A DNA stretch of 64,000 nucleotides from Adiantum capillus-veneris. Lineage: Eukaryota > Streptophyta > Polypodiopsida > Polypodiales > Pteridaceae. Location: NCBI GenBank assembly GCA_014529385.2, contig CM043946.1:32630558-32694557 (forward strand), in the 5' to 3' direction. Below the pieces are notes generated by a model. That model searched no databases. It had not been told where the DNA came from and was given only the letters and a program-made list of their open reading frames with translations. Positions within the stretch are counted from its first letter, which is position 1. The number at the start of each line of letters is the position of its first letter. This document shows, piece by piece, positions 1 through 10,385 of the stretch. The position numbers were made by a program, and so were the translations under genes.

Positions 1-1120
1 TGGTATCACCACCTTATCAAGTTGTTTAATCACCCTATAGACTAGTAAGATCTCAAAGCCATCCATTTGAAATTGGATGGCTAAAGAGTCAGCAATTGTC
101 CAGCACTTCCTGTTGCCATCCCAAAATTGCTCTAGTCGAACGAGCCCCTTATTATTCACCTTCCTAGCCATTTCTATCCAGTAAGGGCTTTGCGGCGGCC
201 CCAATATTTTAGAGAGCCAAGGGGACGAGTGCAATATGGAGTTCTTAAAGTATCTAGTTACTTCCCCCCATTCCAAAGCCTCAGCAGCACTTTTGCACTT
301 CCTCATCAGCTCCCCTGAGAGTCCACCAGATCTAAGATAAGATCACTTCGGGGCGAGAAGTTTGTCGTGCATCACAACCCCCTTCCACTTTCTCCCTTTT
401 GATCCCAGTTTTGCTACATCAAGCATTTCCTTGGTCATGATAGCCCAAGCTTGGTCCTGTTTAGCCAATGAGACCATAAATTTGGCATAAAGGGCCTCAG
501 CATGAGATACAGGGTTAAGAATGCCGAGCCCTCCTTGGTCTACCGGCCGAGCAACTACCTCCCATCTAGCCCACTGCCATGGCCGGGAGGTTTTCGTGTT
601 GTTCTTCCAAAGAAACCTTTTCACTGGTTTTAAGAATTCTTTCCAGTTACACTTAGCCATCTTGAGCACGGGGCTGAGGAAAGCAATATACGGGATCATA
701 AAAGCATTGATCACTCTAATCTGGCTTTGGAAGGGTAGGAGAATAAACTCCCACCTTCTCATTTTGGCGCTTATTTTTTTCAATGACCCATTGAAATCTT
801 TGGCTGTGGGTTACGGCCACCCCTACGGGGGCTCCCAAGTGTCTAAATACACTCCCTTTTAGATAATCTCTCTTGTCCAGACTGCAGGGTCAAAAGAGTC
901 ATTCTCCAACAAGGAGATTAGTCTTGACTTCTCTATATTGCACTTGGATCCCGAGGCCACGGCAAATGTTTTCACAATCTCCAGAGCTCTCCTGACAACT
1001 TGAGGGCACGCCTTCAAGAATAGGAGCGAATCATCTGCGAACATTTTGGCCAGTAGACAGGTCTCACCGACACCAAGTTACACAAAGGGTTACAAAAAGA
1101 TAATAAACTCTGATAATATT
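1..1120 (-). pseudogene. LINE (non-LTR) reverse transcriptase relic
   Basis: The minus strand encodes pieces of a plant LINE-type RT. The segment 859-1044 contains the RT active-site box (FADDSLLFLK) and a following NIEKS motif. The segment 343-783 carries the region after the palm, with RRWEF, the tryptophan-rich WKNNTK stretch and the PVDQGGLGILNP motif typical of plant LINE-derived RT ORFs. Bases 1-340 continue with a degenerate zf-RVT-like region. The frame changes near an A-run at about 775-790, and a stop follows the FADD segment, so it is dead. The left end lies outside the window. The RT N-terminal half, endonuclease and poly(A) tail are not seen. Confidence 0.75.
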
Positions 1121-1781
1121 CACCAAAGATAATATTCTGCAAAGGGGGGGGGGCGCGAGGCGGGGGGGATGCACTGTCTTACTGCTTAATACACCGCGCG
1201 TGATGTTCGGCTCACGGTCTCGCACAAAAGGGAGAACTTACTCGAGGAGATAGAGCTCTCTAATACTCCACATGCACATGCCCTTAATAGGTAGTCTCAA
1301 TACTACAATTATTAAGGTTAATAATCGCGATGCGAGCAGTGTTAATAATCGCCTACCACAAGGCAAAACCAAAACGATGTGATTATTAACAGAAGGGGCT
1401 CGGCGTCCAAACAACACTGTATGCATCCGGGCAGGAGGGGGATGCTTAAGGAGGGGACGTGGGGACGCTTAAGGCAGGGAGACGGGGATGATTAATATGG
1501 GGAAGCTTGCTGCAGTAGCTGACGAAAGCTCCCACAGATGACGGACGAACCGCAAGATCACCAGGCTGACAGTGACACTCTTAACCTTGCTCACTCACCA
1601 TTGCTCTCACTGTTCAAGTTCAGTCTGCATCCGCCATCGCTAAGGAAACTTACACCGAGTTCTTTTTGGCTTTCTAAAAGAAACCCTTTGTGTTGTGTTG
1701 GGTTAAGAAGACTTTCATTGTTTTCAGTGCATGATGGAGACTTACCTTTCATTTCACATCGTGACATGTCTTTGCTTTTCT
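1121..1781. other. intergenic, no gene recognised
   Basis: There is a G-rich patch at 1145-1168. At 1305-1390 there are several copies of an AATAATCGC-like motif. No reading frame here resembles a known protein. Confidence 0.4.
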
Positions 1782-1859
1782 TGCATTCTATTGTTTTAGA
1801 ATGCTAAATTTTTTTTTTGCATTCTATTCTTTTAGAATGCTAAAGTGAAGCTTCACTTT
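1782..1859. repeat. tandem small hairpins plus 18-bp perfect palindrome
   Basis: Two copies, 37 bp apart (1782-1803 and 1819-1840), each form an inverted repeat (GCATTCTA ... TAGAATGC). They are followed by a perfect palindrome at 1842-1859 (AAAGTGAAG/CTTCACTTT). The first hairpin motif resembles the GCATTCTATA segment inside the repeat units at 1913 and 7413. Confidence 0.6.
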
Positions 1860-1912
1860 GCATAATTCTAATAAATCCTATACACACACACACATATATT
1901 AATTAGTTCTTT

Positions 1913-2094
1913 TTATTTCACCTTTCGTTTCACAACTTCACATGGCTTTACATTTCCTGAATTCTATAGCTTGATTCCAGTGAGTGTTATCATTCGAAAA
2001 AGTCTCTTTCATTAAGCGGCTATTGGTCGAGTTTTCTCCTCACAAAGAAGAAAACCGAAAATACTAGCAAAAATTTTGAGATTTGCAAATTTTT
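1913..2094. repeat. left part of tandem repeat unit A (interrupted by Copia-1)
   Basis: This stretch aligns with 7413-7590: TTTCAC-rich start, ATTAAGCG, GAGTTT-CTCCTCACAAAGAAG, and a terminal AAATTTTTT. It continues on the other side of Copia-1 at 7215. The repeat was therefore one piece before the element inserted. Confidence 0.7.
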
Positions 2095-2317
2095 TGTTGG
2101 AATCAGGGTTGCAGAGAAACGCACATAGCTTGAAGAAGACGAAGGAAGCTCAAGGCACATAATAGAGAGTGTATTACTCAGTGTTCAATGGAAAGATAGA
2201 TAGCCCTAGAGTGATGGGCGTATATACAATGCACGGGGAAAAAATCTCCTAAAGAGGGAAAAAATGCCCCGGTGGTCCTAGTGTGTTCACACACATCACT
2301 ACCACATGTATATGGTA
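2095..2317 (-). repeat. Copia-1 3' LTR
   Basis: Nearly identical to 6988-7214. Read on the minus strand it ends GATTCCAACA. Its outer start is damaged: the first bases (TGTTACC in the partner LTR) are about 3 nt short where it meets the purine-rich tract. Confidence 0.9.
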
Positions 2318-2393
2318 AATCCCTCCCTGGAGTGATACGGTGAACGAGAGCTGGCACATGAGTAAAGGGAAGTGCCATGCCCTAAGGACATGA

Positions 2394-4070
2394 TCATTCC
2401 ACAAAGGGGAGTAAGCCCAAAGCTTTGCAGAAAGCTTCAAGCTTCTCATGAGACAATGCCTTTGTGAAAAGATCTACAAGGTTCTCCTGTGTTGGCACAT
2501 AAGCCAAGTTGATCTCTCCTGCTGAGAGCCTCTCCCTGACATAGTGGTAATGCACCTCAATGTGCTTTGTGCGAGCATGAAAAACTGGATTCCTCGCAAC
2601 ATCTAATGCGCTCTGACTGTCAGTGTAGATAGTGTTGGTAGTGTCCTGTCCAACACCCAAATCAGCCATAAGGCGTATGAGCCATACACACTCAACCGTA
2701 GCTATGAAGACTGCCCTGTACTCGGCCTCACAACTCGAAGTGGCCACAGTAGGTTGCTTCTTGCTCAACCATGATATACATGAACTGCCAAGCATGAAAC
2801 AAAAAACATTTGTGGACACTCGCGTGTCAAAACAACCAGCCCAATCTGAGTCCGAAAAGGCATGTAAGTCTGGTGGCAATGATCCCCCCTTGGGATAAAA
2901 CAAGCCAAGATGTAAAGTGCCACTAAGGTAGCGAAAAATCCTCTTGACAGCCTGCCGATGCTTAGACCCTGGGCTATGCATAAATCTGCTGACCTGTGAG
3001 ACTGCAAACTGAATATCTGGCCTCGTGTTGCATATATAAATGAGACAACCAACAGCAGTTTGGTAAAGAGTGACATCAACAGGATCGCCAGCATCATGAC
3101 TCAAATTGAAACCTGTTTCCATGGGAGTGGCAATAGGTTTGCAATCCTCAAGTCCAAACTTACATAGCAATCTCTCTATGTAACTTTTCCGACACAAGGC
3201 AATACCGCCATCACACTGCTTAAACTGTATACCCAAGTAATGATGCAATAGCCCCAAATCTTTCATCTTGAAAGTAGCATTCAAATCAGCCTTAAATTCA
3301 GCAATATGTCTCTCATTTGGTCCAGTGATCGGCAAATCATCGACATAAAGAACCACAATGAGAAGTACATCACCCTCACGCTTTACATACAATGTGCTTT
3401 CTGTTGGATTGTTACAAAAGCCTCGTTTAATCAAATGAGTGTCAGCTTTCTCATACCAAGCACAAGGAGATTGCTTCAACCCATACAAAGCCTTCTTACA
3501 TTTGCACACTTTGTCTTCTTCTCCTTTTATGACAAAACCGCGAGGCTGCGTTACATAAACTTCCTCAAATATGTCACCATTCAAGAAAGCAGTAACAATG
3601 TCTGATTGATGTACATCCCAACCAAAATGAGCTGCCAATGCACACAGAAAACGCACAGTAGTCATACGACAAGTGGGAGCAAAAGTCTCTTCATAATCTA
3701 TGCCTTTTTGCTGTGCATAACCCTTTGCAACAAGTCGAGCCTTATGGCGATCAATCTCACCATCCGGCTTGCGTTTCAACTTGTAAACCCGCTTCATACC
3801 AATGGCCTTTTTGCCAGGAGGCATATCACATAAAGTCCATGTGTCATTTTCTATAAGTGCATCATATTCTGATTGCAAGGCAGCCATCCAATTTTCTGAA
3901 TTGTGTGCTTCATCAAAAGACAGAGGCTCCTCAACATCATGTAAGCTAGACACAGCCAAAGCATAACAATCTGATGCATAAGATGCATGGCGAGAGTCTG
4001 AATGAGTACGACTAGACAAAGGTGCATCCAATTTACTGTCGTGCAAAGTGTGCACCAACCATTTTGGCAT
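2394..4070 (-). CDS. Copia-1 RT-RNase H (pol C-terminal part)
   Basis: An uninterrupted 558-codon frame. Residues ~60-310 are a Copia RT: YKLKRKPDGEI, DYEETFAP, the catalytic QSDIVTAFLNG and the palm box LYVDDL. Residues ~420-555 are RNase H with the acidic positions in DSDWAG, CEAEYRA and TDSQSAL and the terminal LVDLFTKAL. The first residues (GMPKWLVH) belong to the linker after integrase, because the frame joins the integrase frame only through a 1-nt shift near 4070. Relative to element 2 (GAGCAGGCTAGAGG), element 1 lacks one base there. The RT active-site residues look intact. A DDLP replaces the DDLL seen in element 2. Confidence 0.9.
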   Translation of the reverse strand: MPKWLVHTLHDSKLDAPLSSRTHSDSRHASYASDCYALAVSSLHDVEEPLSFDEAHNSENWMAALQSEYDALIENDTWTLCDMPPGKKAIGMKRVYKLKRKPDGEIDRHKARLVAKGYAQQKGIDYEETFAPTCRMTTVRFLCALAAHFGWDVHQSDIVTAFLNGDIFEEVYVTQPRGFVIKGEEDKVCKCKKALYGLKQSPCAWYEKADTHLIKRGFCNNPTESTLYVKREGDVLLIVVLYVDDLPITGPNERHIAEFKADLNATFKMKDLGLLHHYLGIQFKQCDGGIALCRKSYIERLLCKFGLEDCKPIATPMETGFNLSHDAGDPVDVTLYQTAVGCLIYICNTRPDIQFAVSQVSRFMHSPGSKHRQAVKRIFRYLSGTLHLGLFYPKGGSLPPDLHAFSDSDWAGCFDTRVSTNVFCFMLGSSCISWLSKKQPTVATSSCEAEYRAVFIATVECVWLIRLMADLGVGQDTTNTIYTDSQSALDVARNPVFHARTKHIEVHYHYVRERLSAGEINLAYVPTQENLVDLFTKALSHEKLEAFCKALGLLPFVE

Positions 4071-4071
4071 A

Positions 4072-4909
4072 CCTCTACCTGCTCATTTTCAACCCTTTCC
4101 TCATCAAGTAAATCATGTACATCTGCATCAGTAATAGGCTGATCTGTAACATTTTCAGAGACCCCCATAGGCTGTACATTTGCCTCATTGGAAATTACAT
4201 TCGTATTTCCACCACTGAAAAGAGGCAACAAAGTGTCATAAATGTCCTGTGAGCTTACATTATTGTCTCTAGTACATGACAGCAAGGGTTGAACAGAATC
4301 TTCCACAAACACTACATCTTGTGAAACCAGAATACGCTTTGTTTGCGGATGATATAACCTGTAACCTTTGCTTTCAGCACTATAAACAACAAAAATACAT
4401 TTGACAGCCTTATCATCCAATTTTTTGTGTTGTGTTTGTGGCACCAAAGCATATGCCAAACAGCCAAAAACACGCATGTGCTCAATAGAAGGCTTTCTAT
4501 CATGCCATACTTCATATGGAGTAATAGACTGCAAAGCTTTCGTAGGACACCTGTTAAGTACATAAGTGGCACACATGATGGCCTCAAGCCAAAAAGAATG
4601 CGTTAAAGCTTGACTTTTGACCATACATCGTGCCATTTCCGTCAGTGACCTGTTTTTCCTCTCAACAACACCATTTTGTTGAGGTGTATAAGGCACTGTA
4701 CATTGGTGTTTTATCCCACGACTAGCCAGAAATGCATTAAATTCATGAGACATATACTCCCCCCCTTGATCGGAATGGAGGGTGCCCATAGTACATTTCG
4801 AGACATTTTCAACCATAGCCAAAAATTGTTTGAAGCACATAAAAACTTCGGACTTTGCTTTAAGCGGAAATACCCATAAATACCCATGCATGCCTGGAGT
4901 AATCATCAA
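4072..4909 (-). pseudogene. Copia-1 integrase core
   Basis: Encodes the rve-type integrase core. It contains the second catalytic Asp in HSDQGGEYMSHEF and the Glu in NGVVERKNR, then WLEAIMCATYVLNRCPTK and the VFGCLAY motif typical of Copia integrase C-terminal regions. The first catalytic Asp (HSDVCGP) lies in the preceding frame, so a frameshift near 4910-4915 splits the domain. Near it, element 1 lacks about 4 bases and carries a 9-bp local duplication relative to element 2. The frame runs out of register again at about 4070. Confidence 0.85.
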
Positions 4910-4915
4910 TGAAAG

Positions 4916-5608
4916 TCATGAAATACAGGTAATTGCCCAAGGAGTTTGCATGGGCCCACAAACATCACTATGCACAAGTTGTAACCTGCATGTGGCCCGA
5001 ACTGAACCATCCTTTGGAAACTTAGAACGCTGCATCTTACCCAAAATACAGCCTTCACAAACATGTTTGACAGGTGCTTCAAGAGGCGGCAAAGAAGCAA
5101 CCATATCAGATTTCTGCAAACGCAACAAACTGGCAAAATTCAGATGACCAAAACGTGCATGCCAAAGTTTTGCATCTGAAATAGCCCTTGAATCTGCAAC
5201 AGCATTTGCAAAATTTTGTCCACACTTGTCATACAAAGTGAGCTTATACAGCCCACGGCACAAAAGGCCATATGCAACAATTTCATCACCAAAACTGAGA
5301 TCATGAATTGTACATCTGTCATCCACAAATTTGACTACAAGTCCAAGTCTAGCAAGTGCGGATACAGACAAGATATTCTTCTTGATCCCAGGTACATAAA
5401 GTGCATCAACAAGTGTGAAAGAACTGCCATTTGCAGCAGTAAGCACAATCTTTCCAACTCCTTGAACCGGATAAGAGGCATTGTTGGCACAAGTGACTGA
5501 ATTCCCATGAGGGACAGACTCGAGAGAGGTAAACACTTCACGATCAGAGGTAATGTGCTTTGTAGCACCACTGTCGAAATACCACACATGTAAATTTGCA
5601 ACTGACAA
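4916..5608 (-). pseudogene. Copia-1 protease and pre-integrase domain
   Basis: Starts with the Copia protease signature WYFDSGATKHIT (catalytic DSG intact). It continues through a retropepsin-like region (LYVPGIKKNILSVSAL) and the GAG-pre-integrase zinc-binding domain (LWHARFGHLNF, then CEGCILGK). It ends at HSDVCGP, the start of the integrase core. A TGA stop at 5609-5611 cuts it from gag. Element 2 has a Cys codon (TGC) at this position. Confidence 0.85.
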
Positions 5609-5678
5609 TCATGCATCATGGACAGCAGTATTGTAAGTGCACTCTGCGCTAAAAGCCCATTCTGCATCAACATCAGTA

Positions 5679-6625
5679 TTACAGTCTCGTGGAACCACCC
5701 TCTTTCTTCTTAGCCTCTTTGGCCTTCAACTTAGGACACGACTTGATCAAGTGATCATTAGCTTTATAATAATGGCAATGCATCTTCTTTTTGCCCTTAT
5801 CACCAAAATTGCCAGACGAAGTTCTACCAGCAGAAGCATTAGGAACTGAAGTTTTGCCACTCGCAGCAGAACCATAAGAAGTGGCTGCATTGCTGTTACC
5901 ACCCTTTCTTTGAGAAGCAATGAAAGCCTGTTCAACTACACGCTGTCTAGTCCTGTTTTTTCTGGAAAGTGACTCTTGCAACAACAATGTGCATAATGCA
6001 TCAAACTTGACAACTTCTAGATTTCCTTGGGTCATAAGTCTCCAAGTACTAGCAAAAGTCTGGTAAGAATCTGGTAAGGCATCAAGAATAGTATGCACAA
6101 GGGAATTGTCTGAAATGACTTCACCTGCAGAAATAAGTTGCTCATTGATATCCTTGACGCTAGCAAGGAAAGTGTCCATATCATCTTCCTCATGCATAAT
6201 CTTTGACTCCACCTCTTTACGCAGCAAAGCATTTTAGCCTCATTGCGACTTGCATAAAGACCAGCCAAAATATCCCAAGCCTGTTTTGCAGATTTTGCTA
6301 AACGGATGTGAGGAACAATGGTGCGCTTCACAGACAACGAAATTAATGCATGAGCTTGCGCATCCTTAACATCCCAACGAGCTTATTTTGCCGTAGGCAA
6401 AACAACTCTAACAGCAGCAATCCTTGCAGCAAGACCTGCAACATCCTCAACATCGGCTACATCCTCAGAACCAGGACATACATCAGTGCCCTGCACAATA
6501 TTCTAGACGCCCTTTGACACAAGAACGTGTTGCATCATATAAGCCCACATAGGGTAATTGTCCCCATCCAACCTGTCCTTAGCAGCAAACATCTTGAACA
6601 CATATGTGGTGTTGTTGTCAGCCAT
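5679..6625 (-). pseudogene. Copia-1 gag (UBN2-type) relic
   Basis: The start codon is at 6623-6625 (MADNNTTYVFKMFAA), shared with element 2. The N-terminal part has GDNYPMWAYMMQ and meets a TAG at 6503-6505, where a Trp codon is likely. The UBN2-like middle part is split by a frameshift between 6337 and 6227. The C-terminal zinc knuckle reads CHYYKANDHLIKSC: the second Cys of the CX2CX4HX4C pattern is Tyr, whereas element 2 keeps CHYC. Confidence 0.85.
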
Positions 6626-6973
6626 GGTAAATGTTGCACCTGATGTGAAAACTGCCCGAAAATAGGAGAAATGGAGTGGGAACAACATGTGCTATATAGC
6701 ACAAACTGTAGAAGACTATAAGGCACCTATTATGCAAAAAACGGCATTGACAGAATTTTTGCACAAAGTGACGAAATTGCTTGTGCAGACCTGCCTGTAG
6801 TGGAAATGGAGGTCGAAATGAGCCCGAATAAAAAATCTGAGTAGACTGGGCTCTTCGCACTCACCCGAAATATTTGTCAACCTACAAACGCTTGCCAAAG
6901 CTCACTGAAATCGAAGAAAGTGAGCAGGCGTGTGCTAGAGCAGGTGGCGACTAAGCCCGGGAGGACGCAACCT

Positions 6974-6985
6974 GCTCTGATACCA
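6974..6985 (-). promoter_or_regulatory. Copia-1 primer binding site (initiator Met tRNA type)
   Basis: Minus-strand TGGTATCAGAGC lies 2 nt inside the 5' LTR. It is complementary to the 3' end of plant initiator-Met tRNA and primes minus-strand cDNA synthesis. Confidence 0.9.
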
Positions 6986-6987
6986 AT

Positions 6988-7214
6988 TGTTGGAATCAGG
7001 GTTGCAGAGAAATGCACGCAGCTTGGAGAAGATAAAGGAAGCTCAAGGCACACAATAGAGAGTGTATTACTTAGTGTGCAATGGAAAGATAGATAGCCCT
7101 AGAGTGATGGGCGTATATACAATGCACGGGGGAGAAAACCTTCTAAAGAGGGAAAAAATGCCCCGGCGGTCCTAGTGTGTTCACACACATCACTACCACA
7201 TATATATGGTAACA
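6988..7214 (-). repeat. Copia-1 5' LTR
   Basis: A 227-bp LTR. On the minus strand it starts TGTTACCATATA and ends GATTCCAACA. It contains a TATA-like GTATATAC stretch (plus-strand about 7110-7120) consistent with the promoter. The flank outside is TTTTT. Confidence 0.92.
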
Positions 7215-7412
7215 TTTTTTGGACGACTTTCTCACATATTTCATCGATTTTTCTTCCGTTTACCATGTTTGCAGCTAGCTAGTCTCAATTTTCAATCGGC
7301 TCAAGACTAAGCTGAGGCAAACCTTTCCCAAACACTGATACTAGTCTAATTCAACCTAACAATTTTGTCACTTTCTTAATGTTTTTGAAAGCCGTCTTGA
7401 CCCTTTCACTTG
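7215..7412. repeat. right part of tandem repeat unit A
   Basis: Continues the unit begun at 1913-2094 after removal of Copia-1: TTCTCACATATTTCATC, GGCTCAAG-CTAAGCTGAGGCAA, and an end at GACCCTTTCACTTGTT. The same order of motifs recurs in 7590-7790. Confidence 0.7.
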
Positions 7413-7790
7413 TTATTTCACATTTCATTTCACAGTTTCACATGGCTTGACTTTTCTCGCATTCTATAACATTAACTTTAATTAAAATTCAAAAAAGTCT
7501 CTTTTATTAAGCGACTGTTGGCCGAGTTTCCTCCTCACAAAGAAGCAAACCAAAAATATTAGCATAAATTTAAAATTAGTAAATTTTTTGAACTATTTTC
7601 TCACATATTTCATCAGTTTTTCTTCCCTTTACCTTGGTTTGCAACCGGCTAGTTTTGATTTTCAACCGGCTCAAGGCTAAGCTGAGGCAATCCTTTCTCA
7701 AACATTGGAGTTTCCAATTGAACTCAACCTAATATTTTATCACTTTCTTATTGTTTTAGAAAGCCACTGTGACCCTTTCACTTGTTTTAA
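7413..7790. repeat. tandem repeat unit B (uninterrupted copy)
   Basis: About 380 bp matching unit A (1913-2094 plus 7215-7412) in order and at roughly 80-85% by eye. It acts as a paralogous empty site for Copia-1: AAATTTTTTGAAC here against AAATTTTT/element/TTTTTTGGAC there. No coding potential. Confidence 0.7.
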
Positions 7791-7796
7791 AAGGCC

Positions 7797-7900
7797 AACA
7801 TAAAATTGAGAAGGAAGCTTTATGAAATGACCATTTACAAAATAAATAAACATAAAATTGAGAAGGAAGCTTTATGAAATGACCATTTACAAAATAAAAT
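7797..7900. repeat. 52-bp direct tandem duplication
   Basis: Two near-identical 52-bp units (7797-7848, 7849-7900) starting AACATAAAATTGAG. AT-rich and non-coding. Confidence 0.85.
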
Positions 7901-8084
7901 AATCTTTTTACAATAGAGAGGTGAAAGGAAATCATTAGCCTCTTCAATAAAGGGACCCATTTACAAACGAGAAAACAAGATTGAAAAAGGTGATGGGTCA
8001 CCACATTGGCATTCTAAAATAATTTAATGAAATGGACCAATATGTGGCTCTTAAATGAAAAGACTCTTAACTAAAACTAGTGTG

Positions 8085-8089
<5 letters not shown>

Positions 8090-8183
<94 letters not shown>
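8090..8183. repeat. (CT)n/(CG)n microsatellite
   Basis: About 40 CT units run directly into about 7 CG units, 100 bp left of Copia-2. Translated frames over it are artefacts. Confidence 0.98.
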
Positions 8184-8283
8184 ATGGCGCTCAGTCCACT
8201 GTCTTATCGAAGGAGCAAGGCACACATGCCAGATGAAAGAGCACATGCCATGAGCTGCGGGCGGGGGGGGGGGGTGGGGTTCA

Positions 8284-8509
8284 TGTTACCATATACATCT
8301 GGTAGTTATGTGTGTGAACACACTAGGACCGTCGAGGCATTTTTCCCTCTTTAGGAGGTTTTTCCCCCCGTGCATTGTATATATACCCATCACTCCATGG
8401 CTATATATCTTTCCATTGTACACTAAGTATCACACTCTCTATTGTGTGTCTTGAGCTTCCTTTGTCTTCTCCAAGCTGTGTGTGTTTCTTTGCAACCCTA
8501 ATTCCAACA
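8284..8509 (+). repeat. Copia-2 5' LTR
   Basis: Starts TGTTACCATATAC and ends ATTCCAACA. Includes a TATA-like TTGTATATATACC at about 8376. Matches the LTRs of element 1 in reverse complement. Confidence 0.93.
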
Positions 8510-8511
8510 AT

Positions 8512-8523
8512 TGGTATCAAAGC
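8512..8523 (+). promoter_or_regulatory. Copia-2 primer binding site
   Basis: TGGTATCAAAGC sits 2 nt after the 5' LTR. One base differs (G to A) from the initiator-Met complement seen in element 1. Confidence 0.85.
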
Positions 8524-8857
8524 AGGTTGCGTCCTCTCGGGCTTAGTCGCCAACAGCTCCAGCATACGCCTCCTCACTTTCTTCAATTTCTATGAGCTTT
8601 GGCGAGTGTTTGCAGGTTGACAAAATTTTTGGGGCAGATCGTAGAGCTTAGTCTGCTCATATTTTTGATTCGGGCTCATTTCAGCCTCCATTTTCACTAC
8701 AGGCAAGTCTGCACAAGCAATTTTGTCATTTTGTGCAGAATTTCTGTCAGTGTCGTTTTCTGCATAACAGGTGCCTTACAATCTTCTATGGTTTGTGCTA
8801 TATAGCACGTGTTGTTCTCGCTTCGTTTCTCCTCTTTTCGGGCAATTTTTACATCAG

Positions 8858-8927
8858 GTGCAACATTTACCATGGCCGACAACAACACATATGTGCAACA
8901 TTTACCATGGCTGACAACAACACATAT
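8858..8927 (+). repeat. 35-bp tandem duplication over the gag start codon
   Basis: Units 8858-8892 and 8893-8927 differ at one base and each contains the ATG context (start codons at 8872 and 8907). Because 35 is not a multiple of 3, translation from the first ATG leaves the gag frame. The second ATG keeps it. Element 1 has one copy. Confidence 0.9.
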
Positions 8928-10385
8928 GTGTTCAAGATGTTTGCTGCTGAGGACAGGCTGGATGGGGACAATTACCCTATGTGGGCTTACATGATGCAAC
9001 ATATTCTTGTGTCAAAGGGCGTTTGAAATATTGTGTAGGGCATTGATGTACGTCTTGGTTCTGAGGATGTAGGTGATGTTGAGGATGTTGCAGGTCTTGC
9101 TGCAAGGATTGCTACTATTATAATTGTTTTGTCTATGGTAGAACAAGCTCGTTGGGATGTAAAGGATGCGCAAGCTCATGCATTGATTGCGTTTTTTGTG
9201 AGGCGCACCATTGTTCCTCACATTCGTTCAACAAAATCTGCAAAACAGGCTTTGGATATTCTAGCAGGTGTTTATGCAAGCCACAATGAGGCTAAAATTG
9301 CTTTGTTGCGTAAAGAGCTGGAATCGAAGATTATGCATGAGGACCATGATATGGGCACTTTCCTTGCTGGTGTCAAGGATATCAATGAGCAACTTATTTC
9401 TGCAGGTGAAGTCATTTCAGACAGTTCCCTTGTGCAAACTGTTCTTGATGCCTTACCAGATTCTTACCAGACTTTTGCTAATACTTGGAGACTTATAACC
9501 CAAGGAAATCCTGAAGTTGTCAAGTTTGATGTATTATGCACATTGTTGTTGCAAGAGTCACTTTACAAAAAAAAAAGGGCTAGGCAACGTGCAGTTGAAC
9601 AGGCTTTTATTGCTTCTCAAAGAAAGGGTGGTAACAGCAATGCAGCCACTTCTTATGGTTCTGCTGCGAGTGGCAAAACTTTTGTTTCTAATGCTTCTGT
9701 TGGCAGCAATTCGTCTGGAAATTCTGGTGATCAGGGCAAAAAGAAGATGCGTTGCCATTATTGTAAAGCTAATGATCACTTGATCAAGCAGTGTCCTAAG
9801 TTGAAGGCCAAAGAGGCTAAAAAGAAAGAGGGTGGTTCCACTGTAGCTACTGGTTCCACTACAAATGCAGCCATTGTTGAGTCTTCTGTGAAAGGAGATT
9901 GTGATGTTGATGTTGATGCAGAATGGGCTTTTAGTACAGAGTGCACTTACAATCCTACTGTCCATGATGCATGCTTGTCAGTTGCTGCAGATTCACATGT
10001 GTGGTATTTTGACAGCGATGCTACAAAGCACATTACCTCACATCGTGAATTGTTCACCTCTCTTGAGTTTGTCCCTCATGGGAATTCAGTCACTTGTGCC
10101 AACAATGCCTCTTATCATATGCAGAGGGCTGGAAAGATTGTGCTTATTGTTGCAAATGGCAGTTCTTTCACACTTGTTGATGCACTCTATGTACCTGGGA
10201 TCAAGAAGAATCTTTTGTCTGTATCCGCACTTGCTAGACTTGGACTTGTAGTTAAATTTGTGGATGACAGATGTACAGTTCATGATCTCATTTTTGGTGA
10301 TGAAATTGTTGCATTTGGCCTTTTGTGTTGTGGGCTGTATAAGCTCACTTCGTATGACAAGTGTGGACAAAATTTGCAAATGTAG
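8907..10385 (+). pseudogene. Copia-2 gag and protease
   Basis: From the ATG at 8907 the gag N-terminus (MADNNTYVFKMFAAEDR) meets TGA at 9024-9026 and TAG at 9036-9038, both consistent with Trp and Gln codons changed by transitions. From 9129 a 418-codon frame carries UBN2-like gag, an intact zinc knuckle (CHYCKANDHLIKQC), and the protease start WYFDSDATKHIT. The catalytic DSG is changed to DSD. The frame ends at 10385 after a 1-base loss in a T-run near 10372. Confidence 0.85.

Larger units (their letters stand above)
2095..7214 (-). mobile_element. Copia element 1 (Ty1/Copia LTR retrotransposon)
   Basis: A 5.1-kb element transcribed right to left. It has ~225-bp LTRs at both ends, an initiator-Met-type primer site next to the right LTR, a purine-rich tract next to the left LTR, and the order gag, protease, integrase, RT-RNase H, which defines Copia. 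It is flanked by TTTTT at 2090-2094 and 7215-7219, a plausible 5-bp target duplication, although T-runs are weak evidence alone. Damage: a stop early in gag (6503-6505), frameshifts in gag, at about 4910-4915 and at about 4070, and a stop at 5609-5611. RT-RNase H is one open frame. It is a close relative of element 2 at 8284-13481. Confidence 0.93.

Noticed and set aside
1141-1170. G-rich patch as a promoter or CpG island
   Set aside because: Only about 25 bp of mononucleotide-rich sequence with no gene next to it.
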